A model generated the notes under the pieces. That model searched no databases. It saw only the letters and a program-made list of their open reading frames with translations, and was not told the origin of the DNA. Below are positions 39,001 to 48,300 of a stretch of 60,000 nt of DNA, piece by piece. The position numbers and the translations under genes are program-made. The stretch is taken from positions 11,043,730 through 11,103,729 of the forward strand of contig CAIIXF020000007.1 of the NCBI GenBank assembly GCA_903813345.2, in the 5' to 3' direction. Every line of letters starts with the position of its first letter. Positions within the stretch are counted from its first letter, which is position 1. The DNA comes from Owenia fusiformis. Lineage: Eukaryota > Annelida > Polychaeta > Sabellida > Oweniidae.

Positions 39001-39141
39001 ACCAAAGAAGCCTACTATTATCGCCAGATCTTTGAGAAGCATTTTCCGGGAAAGGCATCTTGGGTGCCATATTACTGGATGCCTCGTTGGAGTGACGCTA
39101 CAGACCCCTCAGCCAGGACATTGAAACATTATAAAGCTTAA
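27077..39141 (+). CDS. ASNS: asparagine synthetase (glutamine-hydrolysing), copy 1
   Basis: Makes asparagine from aspartate, ATP and glutamine-derived ammonia in the cytosol. Exons 27077-27325, 27502-27739, 28516-28692, 33956-34051, 36613-36740, 37067-37193, 37772-37979, 38493-38730 and 38944-39141 join in frame to 552 aa (vertebrate enzymes are about 560). MCGIWAIFG provides the Cys2 nucleophile of the N-terminal glutaminase domain, with [18 protein letters not shown] and CSEAKG following. The ATP pyrophosphatase loop SGGLDSS is at about residues 253-259, then GEGADE near 360-370 and the conserved ELRVPFLDH and [10 protein letters not shown] of the synthetase domain. All catalytic motifs look intact. 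An acceptor 17 bases before the ATG implies an upstream non-coding exon. Introns 3 and 4 (5.3 and 2.6 kb) are swollen by nested transposons and a LINE. Tandem partner at 42371-50521. Confidence 0.95.
27812..28445. mobile_element. repeat element with ATGTCACCACC ends and internal tandem units
   Basis: ATGTCACCACC at the left and GGTGGTGACAT at the right bound 634 bp in intron 2 of asparagine synthetase copy 1. The left end is itself a hairpin (ATGTCACCAC, 6 bases, GTGGTGACAT). The interior holds about four degenerate units of roughly 110 bp built on CAAAATCATCTACAAGTT and TTTGACCTTCAATGAC. Repeats of this look are common in molluscs. A lone copy of the terminal hairpin lies at 50212-50237. Confidence 0.65.
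28693..29124. other. intron 3 of asparagine synthetase copy 1, part shared with copy 2
   Basis: No exon. Short matches to intron 3 of copy 2 remain (for example TTTGTAAAC followed by TAGTTTGT near 29110 and 44200), showing that the gene duplication included introns that have since diverged. Confidence 0.4.
29125..29800 (+). repeat. dispersed repeat with (CCGTCTGT)n tract and duplicated 140-bp units
   Basis: It begins TTTTTATCCCATCGAACGAA, followed by a CCGTCTGTCTGTCCGTCTGT-type microsatellite (about 29170-29215) and then degenerate repeats of TAACTCGAAAAGTAGTGGAG, TTCATATTTGATATGTGAAT and GGCACACTGTCCTATGACAC. The start resembles a widespread invertebrate repeat. Non-coding. Confidence 0.6.
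30331..30700. mobile_element. composite MITE with two hairpins, copy 2
   Basis: This is homologous over its full length to 16596-16976 and begins with the same ATATTTAGAGG and ends GGTATGTTATAA. Small deletions and substitutions separate the copies. It is inserted in the centre of the minisatellite-armed element. Confidence 0.75.
31010..32401. mobile_element. MITE with ACTAGATGCGAGTAG ends, split by a mariner-like insert
   Basis: ACTAGATGCGAGTAG at the left faces a degraded complement (CTACTCGCCTCTGCGT) at the right. Excluding 31297-32255 the sequence is homologous, in reverse orientation, to 41108-41475, which lacks the insert. Confidence 0.75.
31297..32255. mobile_element. Tc1/mariner-like non-autonomous element, 959 bp
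   Basis: CAGTGTGTCTCAAAAAAAAT at the left and its complement at the right, ending GAGACACACTG, are flanked by TA on both sides (31295-31296 and 32256-32257). Pairing extends inward for about 100 bp and then patchily for over 200. The homologous MITE at 41108-41475 has a single TA at this point, which is the empty site. Only short frames remain, so it depends on a transposase elsewhere. Confidence 0.85.
33042..33897 (+). repeat. 43-bp tandem repeat, split by an insertion
   Basis: The unit contains ATTGTAGCAATTTCATAATT and GCTATTGTATACATAC and recurs every 43 bp (for example 33101, 33144, 33187). The array is broken by the element at 33233-33728 and resumes at 33729. It ends shortly before exon 4 of asparagine synthetase copy 1. 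Confidence 0.8.
33233..33728. mobile_element. 496-bp hAT-like element with 6-bp direct repeats
   Basis: CAGGGCTGTCAACT at the left and AGTTGACAGGCCTG at the right form 14-bp TIRs with one mismatch. TACATT flanks both sides (33227-33232 and 33729-33734), and the neighbouring 43-bp units show the uninterrupted site. It contains repeated GAACACCTTTGGCC-type phrases and a 20-base G-run at 33431-33450. CAGGG-type ends suit hAT; a 6-bp duplication is short for that group. Confidence 0.7.
34092..36447 (-). mobile_element. 5'-truncated non-LTR retrotransposon (LINE)
   Basis: The element reads on the minus strand. Its 5' junction at about 36447 and 3' junction at about 34092 were placed by alignment with the same intron of copy 2, where homology stops at TATATGTTAT and restarts at CAGATTTTGAAT. 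The 3' end carries AATAAAGCATTGAATAA, a short tail without long poly(A). It lacks the upstream endonuclease part and so was truncated on insertion. It lies in intron 4 of asparagine synthetase copy 1, in antisense. Confidence 0.85.
34287..36447 (-). pseudogene. LINE reverse transcriptase remnant
   Basis: The frame 34287-36146 encodes 619 aa of reverse transcriptase and C-terminal domain. Upstream, another frame (36076-36447) encodes the preceding finger region ([13 protein letters not shown], then [17 protein letters not shown]). A single frameshift near 36140-36160 breaks the two apart. Motifs in order are [44 protein letters not shown] and the catalytic LLFADDLAI. The C-terminus has a [18 protein letters not shown] zinc-knuckle-like motif as in many LINEs. 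With no endonuclease and a frameshift it cannot be autonomous. The clade is not settled by eye. Confidence 0.85.
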
Positions 39142-39274
39142 CTTGATTATTGTAAATCATAATGAAGTAGTGACCTCTATTGGTAAATGAAAGCTATTTT
39201 TGATTGGTTAGCAGGACACAGGATCCTGGGACTTGGCCCTTTAGATATACTGTAGATGAATTAAAAATTTTCCC

Positions 39275-39957
39275 CAAAGGATTGGTATCGATATGACGAA
39301 CTGAATTCAACATTGTTTTCTCTTGAACCAATTATTTAAAACATTCTGTAAAAATATGGTCCATTACGTAATGGTCACTGATTGACAACAACTTAATGCA
39401 AAAATTATTTAAATATATTTTTGTAACTGTTTTTGTTATCATTTTTTTATTTTTAGTGCAATTGTTTATTGTTCCTTTCTACCTATTCTTGAGAATGAAA
39501 TAAAATATCTTTCCAAACCTTGATGGAACAAAATAGCATATACATTTTCTTAGACCTCTCAATAATATACTTATACAAAGGAAAATTTGGTTGATTTAAC
39601 AAATCGTATTCAAAAACTTAAAACAAGATAAGATAAAATACTTTTTTAAAATCAACCAAACTTTCTTTTGTGCAATTATAATATTGAGAGACCTAAACAC
39701 GTTTTGTATATGTCGTATTGTTCCAATGAGGTTTGGATAGATGTTTGGTTTCATATGATACAAAGATCAAAAGAAGTGTCTGATGTGTTTTCTAAAACAA
39801 TATAGAGAAAAGTATATATATTTTTTTCAAATTAAACTGTTACCATTCAAACGATGATTACTAGATTGATAATGTGTAAAATTTTCAGGATTTTTTATGA
39901 CTGGTTTAAGAGAAACATGTGTTCAATTCAGTCCGCCATATCGATACCAATCCTTTG
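39275..39957. mobile_element. 683-bp foldback element downstream of asparagine synthetase copy 1
   Basis: CAAAGGATTGGTATCGATAT at the left pairs with ATATCGATACCAATCCTTTG at the right. A second inner pair (GACCTCTCAATAATAT against ATAATATTGAGAGACC, with AAATCAACC) lies in the middle, so nearly the whole element folds on itself. An AATAAA at 39499-39504 inside it could serve as the poly(A) signal of copy 1, about 360 bp after its stop. Confidence 0.75.
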
Positions 39958-41107
39958 TGCCAGACGTTTACTGTGACTTTTGTTATTGTTATAATGGAAA
40001 AATAAATATTGTTAAAAAGAGAAACTAAACGCCGACAGTATTTTTTGGGCGAAGGCGAATGCGTCTGCCAAGTATTTCATATCTCTTGCTGTTTCATCTT
40101 GCTTCGTCACGAAAATCCACATGAAAAGTAGCCCCAGGCCAGGGGTACAAGTTGCAATAGACTAATGCAATAATGAGGATGTAAACTAGACCCTCAAAAC
40201 TATTAAAATGTACTGATTTCTGAAATCAGATGAATAGTCCCGAAAATTAGTATTTATACGGTTGCATCATATACAGCATTAAGTAACAGTTTACAACAGC
40301 TTTTACAGGATTCACCAAGAGAGAGTCTACCAATCCGGATTGGTGACTTCTCCAGAGTCAGTGGTTCGTCGTATAGGGACCACAGGAACTCAGAGCACCT
40401 TATATGGTATAGTTTTGATATGCTGGCTCATATGGACTCAATCCTAGTCTAATATTGGTTATAGAGACTCTGCATCTAAGCATATCATAGTGATACAAGT
40501 TTCTGTGATAAGGACGCTCGTAGAATTGCAAATGCATTTTCCTGCCTGATGACTGCCGTGTGCCATTGAAGAGACCTTCCAGATTTTATGTAATCTTGTT
40601 GTTGAAAGAAAGAAAATGATATAATATCATATAATGTTTGTCCTGACAGCCATTGTAAAATACGTATTGCATTGACAGCACTACCAATTTCAATAGAGAA
40701 TGATTCTACTGAAAACACCTCCAGGGCAAAACGTATCGTCACTATTACTCCGATCCAAGGAAATTACAAAAAACTCACAAGACAATATAATTTTGCTAAA
40801 CCGTCAACTGATGTGAAAATAATATCCATGAAATACTGTAAATGTATTCTAAAAATGACTACATTGTTCTGTAAAGATAAAAGTCACGGTGAAAGTGCAC
40901 AAAAAGTGTAAAATATTACTCATTTAATTCATATTTTTTACAAATATTGTAGGTGTTTTATTTGATTGTGATAATAATCAACAACGATTCTAATTAATTT
41001 GTGTAAATAATAAGTTGGTCACAGGCAAATAATACAAGTGAATAATTATAAGTGTTGGTTGATTGATGATACTGTGATAGTGGAATAAACACAAAACATT
41101 AACAATA
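39958..41107. other. spacer between the asparagine synthetase genes
   Basis: No exon recognised. Frames at 40485-40911 on either strand are short and unrelated to known domains. Confidence 0.4.
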
Positions 41108-41475
41108 ACTCAGATGCGAGTAGATAGCTACCAGTTTCACCACCAGGAGGCCCGTTCAGGTCAGATAGCACAGCGGGTATAACAGAATTTAGTGGCTCAA
41201 TTTTCATATCCCCCGTATGTATCTAATAGTTGTGCAAATTAAAATATGTTCAGCAAAAAATGTTCTCTGTCCAATATAAGAAAAGGTATTTCATTTTTGT
41301 ATGTTATAACGTGGGTTCTATGGGGAATCTCGCCGAACTAGAAGTCACATTTTCAAAAAAAAATGTTTTCAAAGTTACATGTAAAAGTACATCTAGATTT
41401 CAAATATGACATCGCTTTGACTGGATTTTGAATATTTAATGGCGTGAATCAAGATTATTTTTACTCGCATCTAGT
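41108..41475. mobile_element. 368-bp MITE with AGATGCGAGTA ends (uninterrupted copy)
   Basis: ACTCAGATGCGAGTAGATAG at the left pairs with TACTCGCATCTAGT at the right. It is the reverse-oriented homologue of 31010-32401 without the mariner-like insert, and shows a single TA at the corresponding place (AACTATTAG on the complement). Non-coding. Confidence 0.8.
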
Positions 41476-41844
41476 CTGTTGTGTCTCTTTTTCTAAGTGT
41501 TTTGATATACTGTATTGTGAAACACTAAAGAATTCTCAAAACACAGAGCAGGACTTGCAAGTAAATACAGGACATTTAAGTGAATCTATTTTTTCTCTAC
41601 TCTATGTCCAAAATCAATTCATTGATTAAGAACCTTTTTAAATGTATTGAAGTTTAAAGGCAGGGATTTATGGAAAATAGCCCAGTGATATGGCCTAGAC
41701 TGTATTGATCCCGTTCAAAGTGCATACCTTTATTTGGCAAATCATTTGGCTCGGCTCAACAACTGAAGCAAGTGGGTAAGTAAATTGTTGTTGAATATTA
41801 GCGCTGGATCTATTGTCTGTGGGTCTTTTCTCTGCGGGTGAATA

Positions 41845-41896
41845 CAGTCAGCACTAGTCAGTACTAGTCAGTACTAGTCAGTACAGTCAGTACTAC
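41845..41896 (+). repeat. short tandem repeat of CAGTACTAGT
   Basis: Four to five copies of a CAGTACTAGT-type decamer with shortened units at the end, followed by an ACTATATATAT stretch. It lies about 480 bp ahead of asparagine synthetase copy 2. Confidence 0.7.
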
Positions 41897-41950
41897 TACA
41901 CTATATATATCATTTTACAGGTATAGTGTAGGAAGTGTTGACTGTGGATG

Positions 41951-41976
41951 AACAGCTGTTACAGATTTCGAAGTTT
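41951..41976 (+). promoter_or_regulatory. box conserved upstream of both asparagine synthetase genes (copy 2)
   Basis: AACAGCTGTTACAG, a variable triplet and GAAGTTT match 26949-26974. Here it is preceded by GGATGAAC. In vertebrate ASNS promoters the amino-acid response uses TGATGAAAC followed by GTTACA; GGATGAAC before GTTACA is a loose resemblance only, and copy 1 lacks the first part. Confidence 0.3.
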
Positions 41977-42370
41977 TTTAGGTAGTTTTCTTGTAAATCA
42001 ATTAAAAACATACAAAAAGTGAAAAGGAGGACGGAAAGTATCGCAACAGATTTCGAACATGTTGGATTATGGCTTAAATATGAAATACTATCTTATATTC
42101 CTTAGATAAATCTTTTAAAACCTGCATCACAATTTTTGCTTCAAACATAACAAGTGTACAACCGTATTTTTTTCACTGTACGTTGTCGATGGTTAGGCGT
42201 GGATGAGTGAAAATCCGTCAAGGAAATTCTAAAAACATAGTTAGACTGGCCTTCGTAGTCTCATTTATCCTTGTAGTTCCTGAAAATTTACGTAATACAA
42301 TACTGGCTTTAAAATACAGGTCACGCGTGGTTTAAAAACTGATTTCATCTTCAGACATTGACAAATCAAA

Positions 42371-45300
42371 ATGTGTGGAATCTGGGCGATTTTCGGAAGT
42401 GACGAGGATGTTTCTCACCAGTATAGCAGCTGTCTGCAGATTGCTCATCGAGGACCTGATGCTTTCCGCATCGAGAACGTAAACCACTTTAAGAACTGCT
42501 GCTTTGGCTTTCATCGTTTGGCAATTGTTGGCGATCACTTTGGAATGCAGCCGATGAGAGTTAAAAGTCTCCCACATCTTTGGTTGTGCTACAATGGAGA
42601 AATCTACAACTATAAAACCGTGAGTGATTAAGGTCTTCATAAGAAGTTGACTATTGCCAGAATTTTAAAAGATCTTTAAGTCCAACTTTTTTCTTGGAAG
42701 GGGTTTAAAAACATACTTATCATGTAAATAGATGGTTTACTTTCAGACACAGAAGCAATTTGACTTTAAGTATTTAACTGAGAGTGATGGAGAATCAATC
42801 TTACATCTCTACAGCAAAGGTGGAATTGAATTTGCTGCCAAGCATCTTGATGGAGTGTTTGCCTTTATTCTCCTTGATGTCAAAGAGCGTAAGGTGTTCA
42901 TTGGTCGAGATACATTTGGTGTAAGGCCATGTTTCCGTCTCCTCACTGATGATGGATTCCTTGCTGCTTGTTCAGAAGCCAAAGGTATGGGGATTATTTT
43001 ATGAATATAAACACTCGCTTCAATAACTTACATATTAAATGGATATTTCACTTTTTGCACAATTTAGCATTGTAAGGGAAGCATACATTTTTGAAAAGAT
43101 TGATCCAGCTTTTCATACTCCATGTCCTTTGTTACCCTTTGAAGTTATGGTCTTGGAATGTCAAGACATTTTTATGGGTAGTTATGAACAAAATTGTGTA
43201 TGACTGTTCGGCCTTAATAATAAGCCATGTCATTTACGTCCTGTGTTTGACATCTATGATGCAACAGAGAGAGGTGCTATGAATATCTTAATTCCTAGTA
43301 TACTACATATCATTCGGAAAATCATAATAAAATAACATTTTTGTAGTTTTTCGTTGTATTAGGTTTTTAGCACGTAGAATAAAAATGGTTAGAAGTACAG
43401 TGTATAGTCATATATATTTTCAGGCCTCATGGGTCTTTCCCATAGTCTGACTGATCACTCTGCAGATATAGTGCCATTCCCACCAGGTCATTATGAAACC
43501 TACGATTTGGCTCCCACAGGAAAAGTGACATTTAATGAGCGGGGACGATTTCATAAAATTGGTGATGCTCCTATGTACAAGACACCTATAGAGACACTTG
43601 GTAAGTTAAGGATAATTCTTCTGGAAGGCCCGTTTCCGTGAATAATTGCTTTTTTAGAACCAACTTAGGTAGCAACACAATAGAATGAAAGTTTATTTTA
43701 AAGAATGTACAGTTGTAATAGAAGTGTGCATTTTCTATTGTTTTGAAAGAATTGACACATAGCAATAGCAAGCTATCCAAAACCAGTGTGGCACTAAAGC
43801 TGAACAAATTACACCCTGTTCACTCATTCAATGGTTGAATAGAAAACAAAAAAAGAAATCAAATTTTAAACTGTACCTGGCCTGTTACTTGTAGCGCACA
43901 GAAATAATTGTAGCGCATTGAACTAATTACACCCACTCACTTCTCAACACACTTACCTCAATACAACACACTTACTCAATACAAAAGAAAACAAATTTTC
44001 CTAAAATTGGATCAAAGGCCATTTACCTTTCATGAGAGTCAGTGTGGGGTTTAAGTTAGATAAAGCATTCGTACTGGGTCTTAAGAGAACTAGCATCGGG
44101 CCTCGGGTTCTCGGCTATTATTTATCCTTAAACCTAGTACTCATAGTTTATCCATAACATAATGGATAGAGATGTTTGTGCAGTAATACTATTTGTAAAC
44201 CATAGTTTGTAGTTTTTCAGTTTGTCGATATGGATGTAGTGTACCCGGGTAGTGTTTCAATTGTGTGTACTCTTAGAGGCTATTACATTCATTGTTTTAA
44301 TTGTATACGCCTAGATATTTGATCATGAATTGTTTGCTATTTCAAAATGCATAGTTGTTGTACGCGCGTGTATTGTGCAATGTACGTGTAGCTATTGTAT
44401 GCATATACATTTGTATTATTTTAGATGTATACATAATATAAGTACACACAATATATTATATCTATATATTTTTGGAGGGTTTAATATGATAATAAACATA
44501 ATAGATAATCATTAGCATTTATTACAGACGATGATGATATCTTTAAGAACATCAGAGACACACTGACATCTGCAGTTAAGAAACGCCTCATGTCCCAGAG
44601 AAGGATAGGCTGCATGTTATCAGGTATATAGTGTCGTAATCAGGTTTTCAGGTATATCGTGTATATGCTGCATTTTATCATGTTTATATTCTCTATGTTA
44701 ACAGGTATATAGGGAATATGTTATCAACTTATCAGGTACATAAGCCATGGCCGAAGCTTGGCATGAGGAAATAACCATTTCATTCACATTACGAACTTGG
44801 CATCAGGAAAAAAGTTACATACATGTACTACTGTAGAATTCTGGTTTAATTCGTAGTTGACAACATTCTATAACTAACGAATGATGACTGACATTAATTG
44901 CAAGTTAGAACTTCAATGTGAATGTATTATGTTGACCGCAATTCTTCAAAGCAAGCTTGTAAGGGGTAAACGAATTAAATAACACAATTATCAAAGAAAA
45001 GATTCAAACCAAATGATTCGTACTTTTTTTTATAGATATTTGTAATTCTTTAATTTATTTCAAATTATTTCTTTACAAAAAATTGTTTTGAAAAATTATT
45101 TTTATCACGCACACCGACCTTGTAATCATGTACTCCGATATAGATTTCGAAATAAACTTGATTAAAACATATACATCCTATTTGTTACGCGGTAAACATG
45201 ATACAAAAATATGTCGTATTCCGTAACGAATATGGCATATTCACTTGCAGTGTATGACAGATTCACCTCCGGTATATGGCATACACAATGGGAATGTGAT

Positions 45301-48300
45301 GCAGAAGTACGCAATTGTCAATTGCATCGATTGAACGAATAAGTAAAACGTTATAAATTATTATAATGATTACTGAATCAACAATACTGTGTATCGAATA
45401 TATTAACTTAGCAGAAGTATCAGTCACCAATCTCGCGTAATAAACTTACTCAATCAATCCAGGATTCATATATTAGTACTCGACGCACTAACTTTATTGG
45501 TGATCCAGCGTAGTTTGACATTTAGAGTCGATTCTCGCAACCAATCAAATCAAGGCTTTCTGTATCACGTTTTTACCTGCGGTATATATATCATATTCAC
45601 CTGCGGTATATGGCATATTCCGCAAGTGAGTATGACATATTCCGCAGGTGAGTATCGGGTATTCACTAAAATCAATGTATCGCATATTCACTGCGGAATA
45701 TCGTATTCTCACCTGCGGAATATGCCATATACCGCAGGTGAGTATGGCATATTTACCCGTATCACAAATACCGCGCAACCATGAATGTATGCCATATACC
45801 GCGTAACGCTATTTACCTTTCCCACACTTCATGTTTATGTTTCTTTATTTCCACCTTAAAGATGAGTACATAAATTATTTTAAATTTTAAAAATTACAAC
45901 ATGTACATACAGCAAAAGAAAATAAATATGAAAATATAAAATAGGCCCATGACATCATTATAAAATGCGTATGTTGGAATTAAGTAAAAACTGAACATTT
46001 TGTTTACTTCTGCGCGTACCCTACGAATCACCAAAAGTCAAGGGATGGTCAGTTTCGTTTATAGAATGGGAGATTTGCAATTTCACGTTGGTGTCAACGG
46101 GAATCATTATACTCATGGCTATTGAATACTGTGCTGGTAATTCTGATTTCGAAGCACAGTATAATGCTTTCTGAAGAAAATGATGTATGCTATATCATAC
46201 CCATCCTTGCTGCAAGGGTATTTTACAAGTATAACATCATCCGTAGAACATTCTATAGTATGTCCAAAATTAAAATAGTTAACCATTTCACGAAAAAGAA
46301 AAAGAATACTGCAGAAATATGGTGGTTTGAAGAGACACAAATGGTAAGATTATTCATAAGTTCCAGGAAAGGAGACATGTAATTGGACAATTTGCACAAC
46401 GCATTTACTGTGCATTTTCTGCGTTGACCACTAGGAAACTCATCTTATATAAGGCCCCAAGAATGAAACTACATGGGCTTGAGTGAAGGGCTGAATTTAG
46501 GCATAAATGAAGTCCTTTGAAGAAGGATGTATCATACCGACCATGCATGTTTATGTGAGAAAACTACATGCAGCCATTTGTAGAGGGCATTTTATACGTA
46601 AAGATTGCCGTTACGATTTTACATGCAATTAAGTCTCTATTTGGTAATTTGTGAATGCGTTGAGAGTTAACTCAGCCGGTGCGCCCATCACATTCCCAGT
46701 ATATCAGAGGATCATTCAAGTGTTACAAATGGACAGCTAATCACTTCGATTTTTAAATGTGGCGTAAACTACATTTTTGAAAGAAAATGTCGGAAAAGTA
46801 AAAATAATTGTAGTTTACCCTACATTTCAGAAAAACAATGTGGCTACCTGTCTTGGCCTGAATTAAATAAAGAGATTTGGAGAGGGCAAATTGTCAATTA
46901 CTTTTAAAACTTTTTATTCTGTCTATGGAACTGAACTGTGAATGTTTTCATTTACCGAGTAAGATGAAATTTATTGCTGAGATTATTTTACAGATTTTGA
47001 ATAAAATAACAAAAGTATTTGTAAAATCAAAAACACATCATAAGTAAAAGTTAGAATTATTTTCCAAATTTCAAAAATGACTTTTTTGAAATGGATCGTT
47101 GCAGCGATTGATGTCATGATGTCATTCTTTACAGGTGGGCTTGACTCCAGTCTGGTGTCTGCACTGGTGTGTAAGCTTCTCAAGGAGGAGGGAAGAGACT
47201 ACCCTCTACAAACATTTTCCACTGGCATGGAGGGAAGTCCAGATCTACTGGCAGCAAAAAAGGTCACTTGATTTTGAAAATGCCGTATTTTATTAAACAC
47301 AATTATATTTTGATTATGCTATTTTGATTTTATGTGAAACAGGCGAACTATTGGTTAGAAGAAATAATTTTACCTGTGTTTATTTATATTTTGAGCTAAA
47401 TTAGAATAATCCAATGTCGTATCCATTCATAAAGAATATTCCTGGATTAAATGGAGCCGATTGCCTCCCTTTTTAACAAAAAATGCATCGGGTATACAGT
47501 ACCACGCGGTGTCAACTAGGACCGTTAATTTGAATTTAAGACCAGTTATTTGAAAATCAAGGATTGTGAGTCTCATGCTGCAGCATTTTTCTTCAAACGT
47601 GTTCCATTAAAATCAAAACAAAAATGCCTTTCTGTCGGTACATGACTCTCAGGAAGCGGTGTTTTTGGTCCCCATCTATGAAGCGGTTCTCAGATGGAGT
47701 TCCAAAGGCCGCAAAAAGGAGGGACTCAGTATAATAGAATAATATACCAACAGAAAGGCATTTTTGAAAAACAATGCAGTTTGAGAATATTTTCTGTTGA
47801 AAACCATTAAAACATCATATTCTTCACATTTTACTGGAATCATTGAATAACTAGGGAATCTCTTAATCTGTAATAAAACCCATATTCAATCCCTCCCGGT
47901 AAATAAGCTCTATATCTACTCTTCCAGGTAGCAGAAAGTATTGGTAGTGAACATCATGAGATTATATTTACACCTGAAGAGGGAATCGCTGCCTTAGATG
48001 ATATTATATTCCATCTAGAGAGCTGTGATATAAGCTCTGTTAGAGCCTCAGTTGGTAAGGGAACATTACAATTTGGTAAAAAATTGAAAAATGAACGTAT
48101 GCAGCTGGTATTAAAAATCATCCTGATTAGAATTCCCCACGCCTTGTGGAAAATTATCCAAGATTTGAAAAATATTGTTTCTGAAAGTACCGAGAATTGA
48201 CTAAAAGTGTCAACTAAAAGTTTTGATTTTTTTATAACCTGAGTTTTTCCTAAATTAGGGCCTTTTGCTAAAAGAGAGGGATTATCCCCAGAGTTCAAAG

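Noticed and set aside
45497-45784. 95-aa plus and 77-aa minus frames with repeated residues
   Set aside because: Both are translations of the palindromic TATGGCATATTC/CACCTGCGG repeat.
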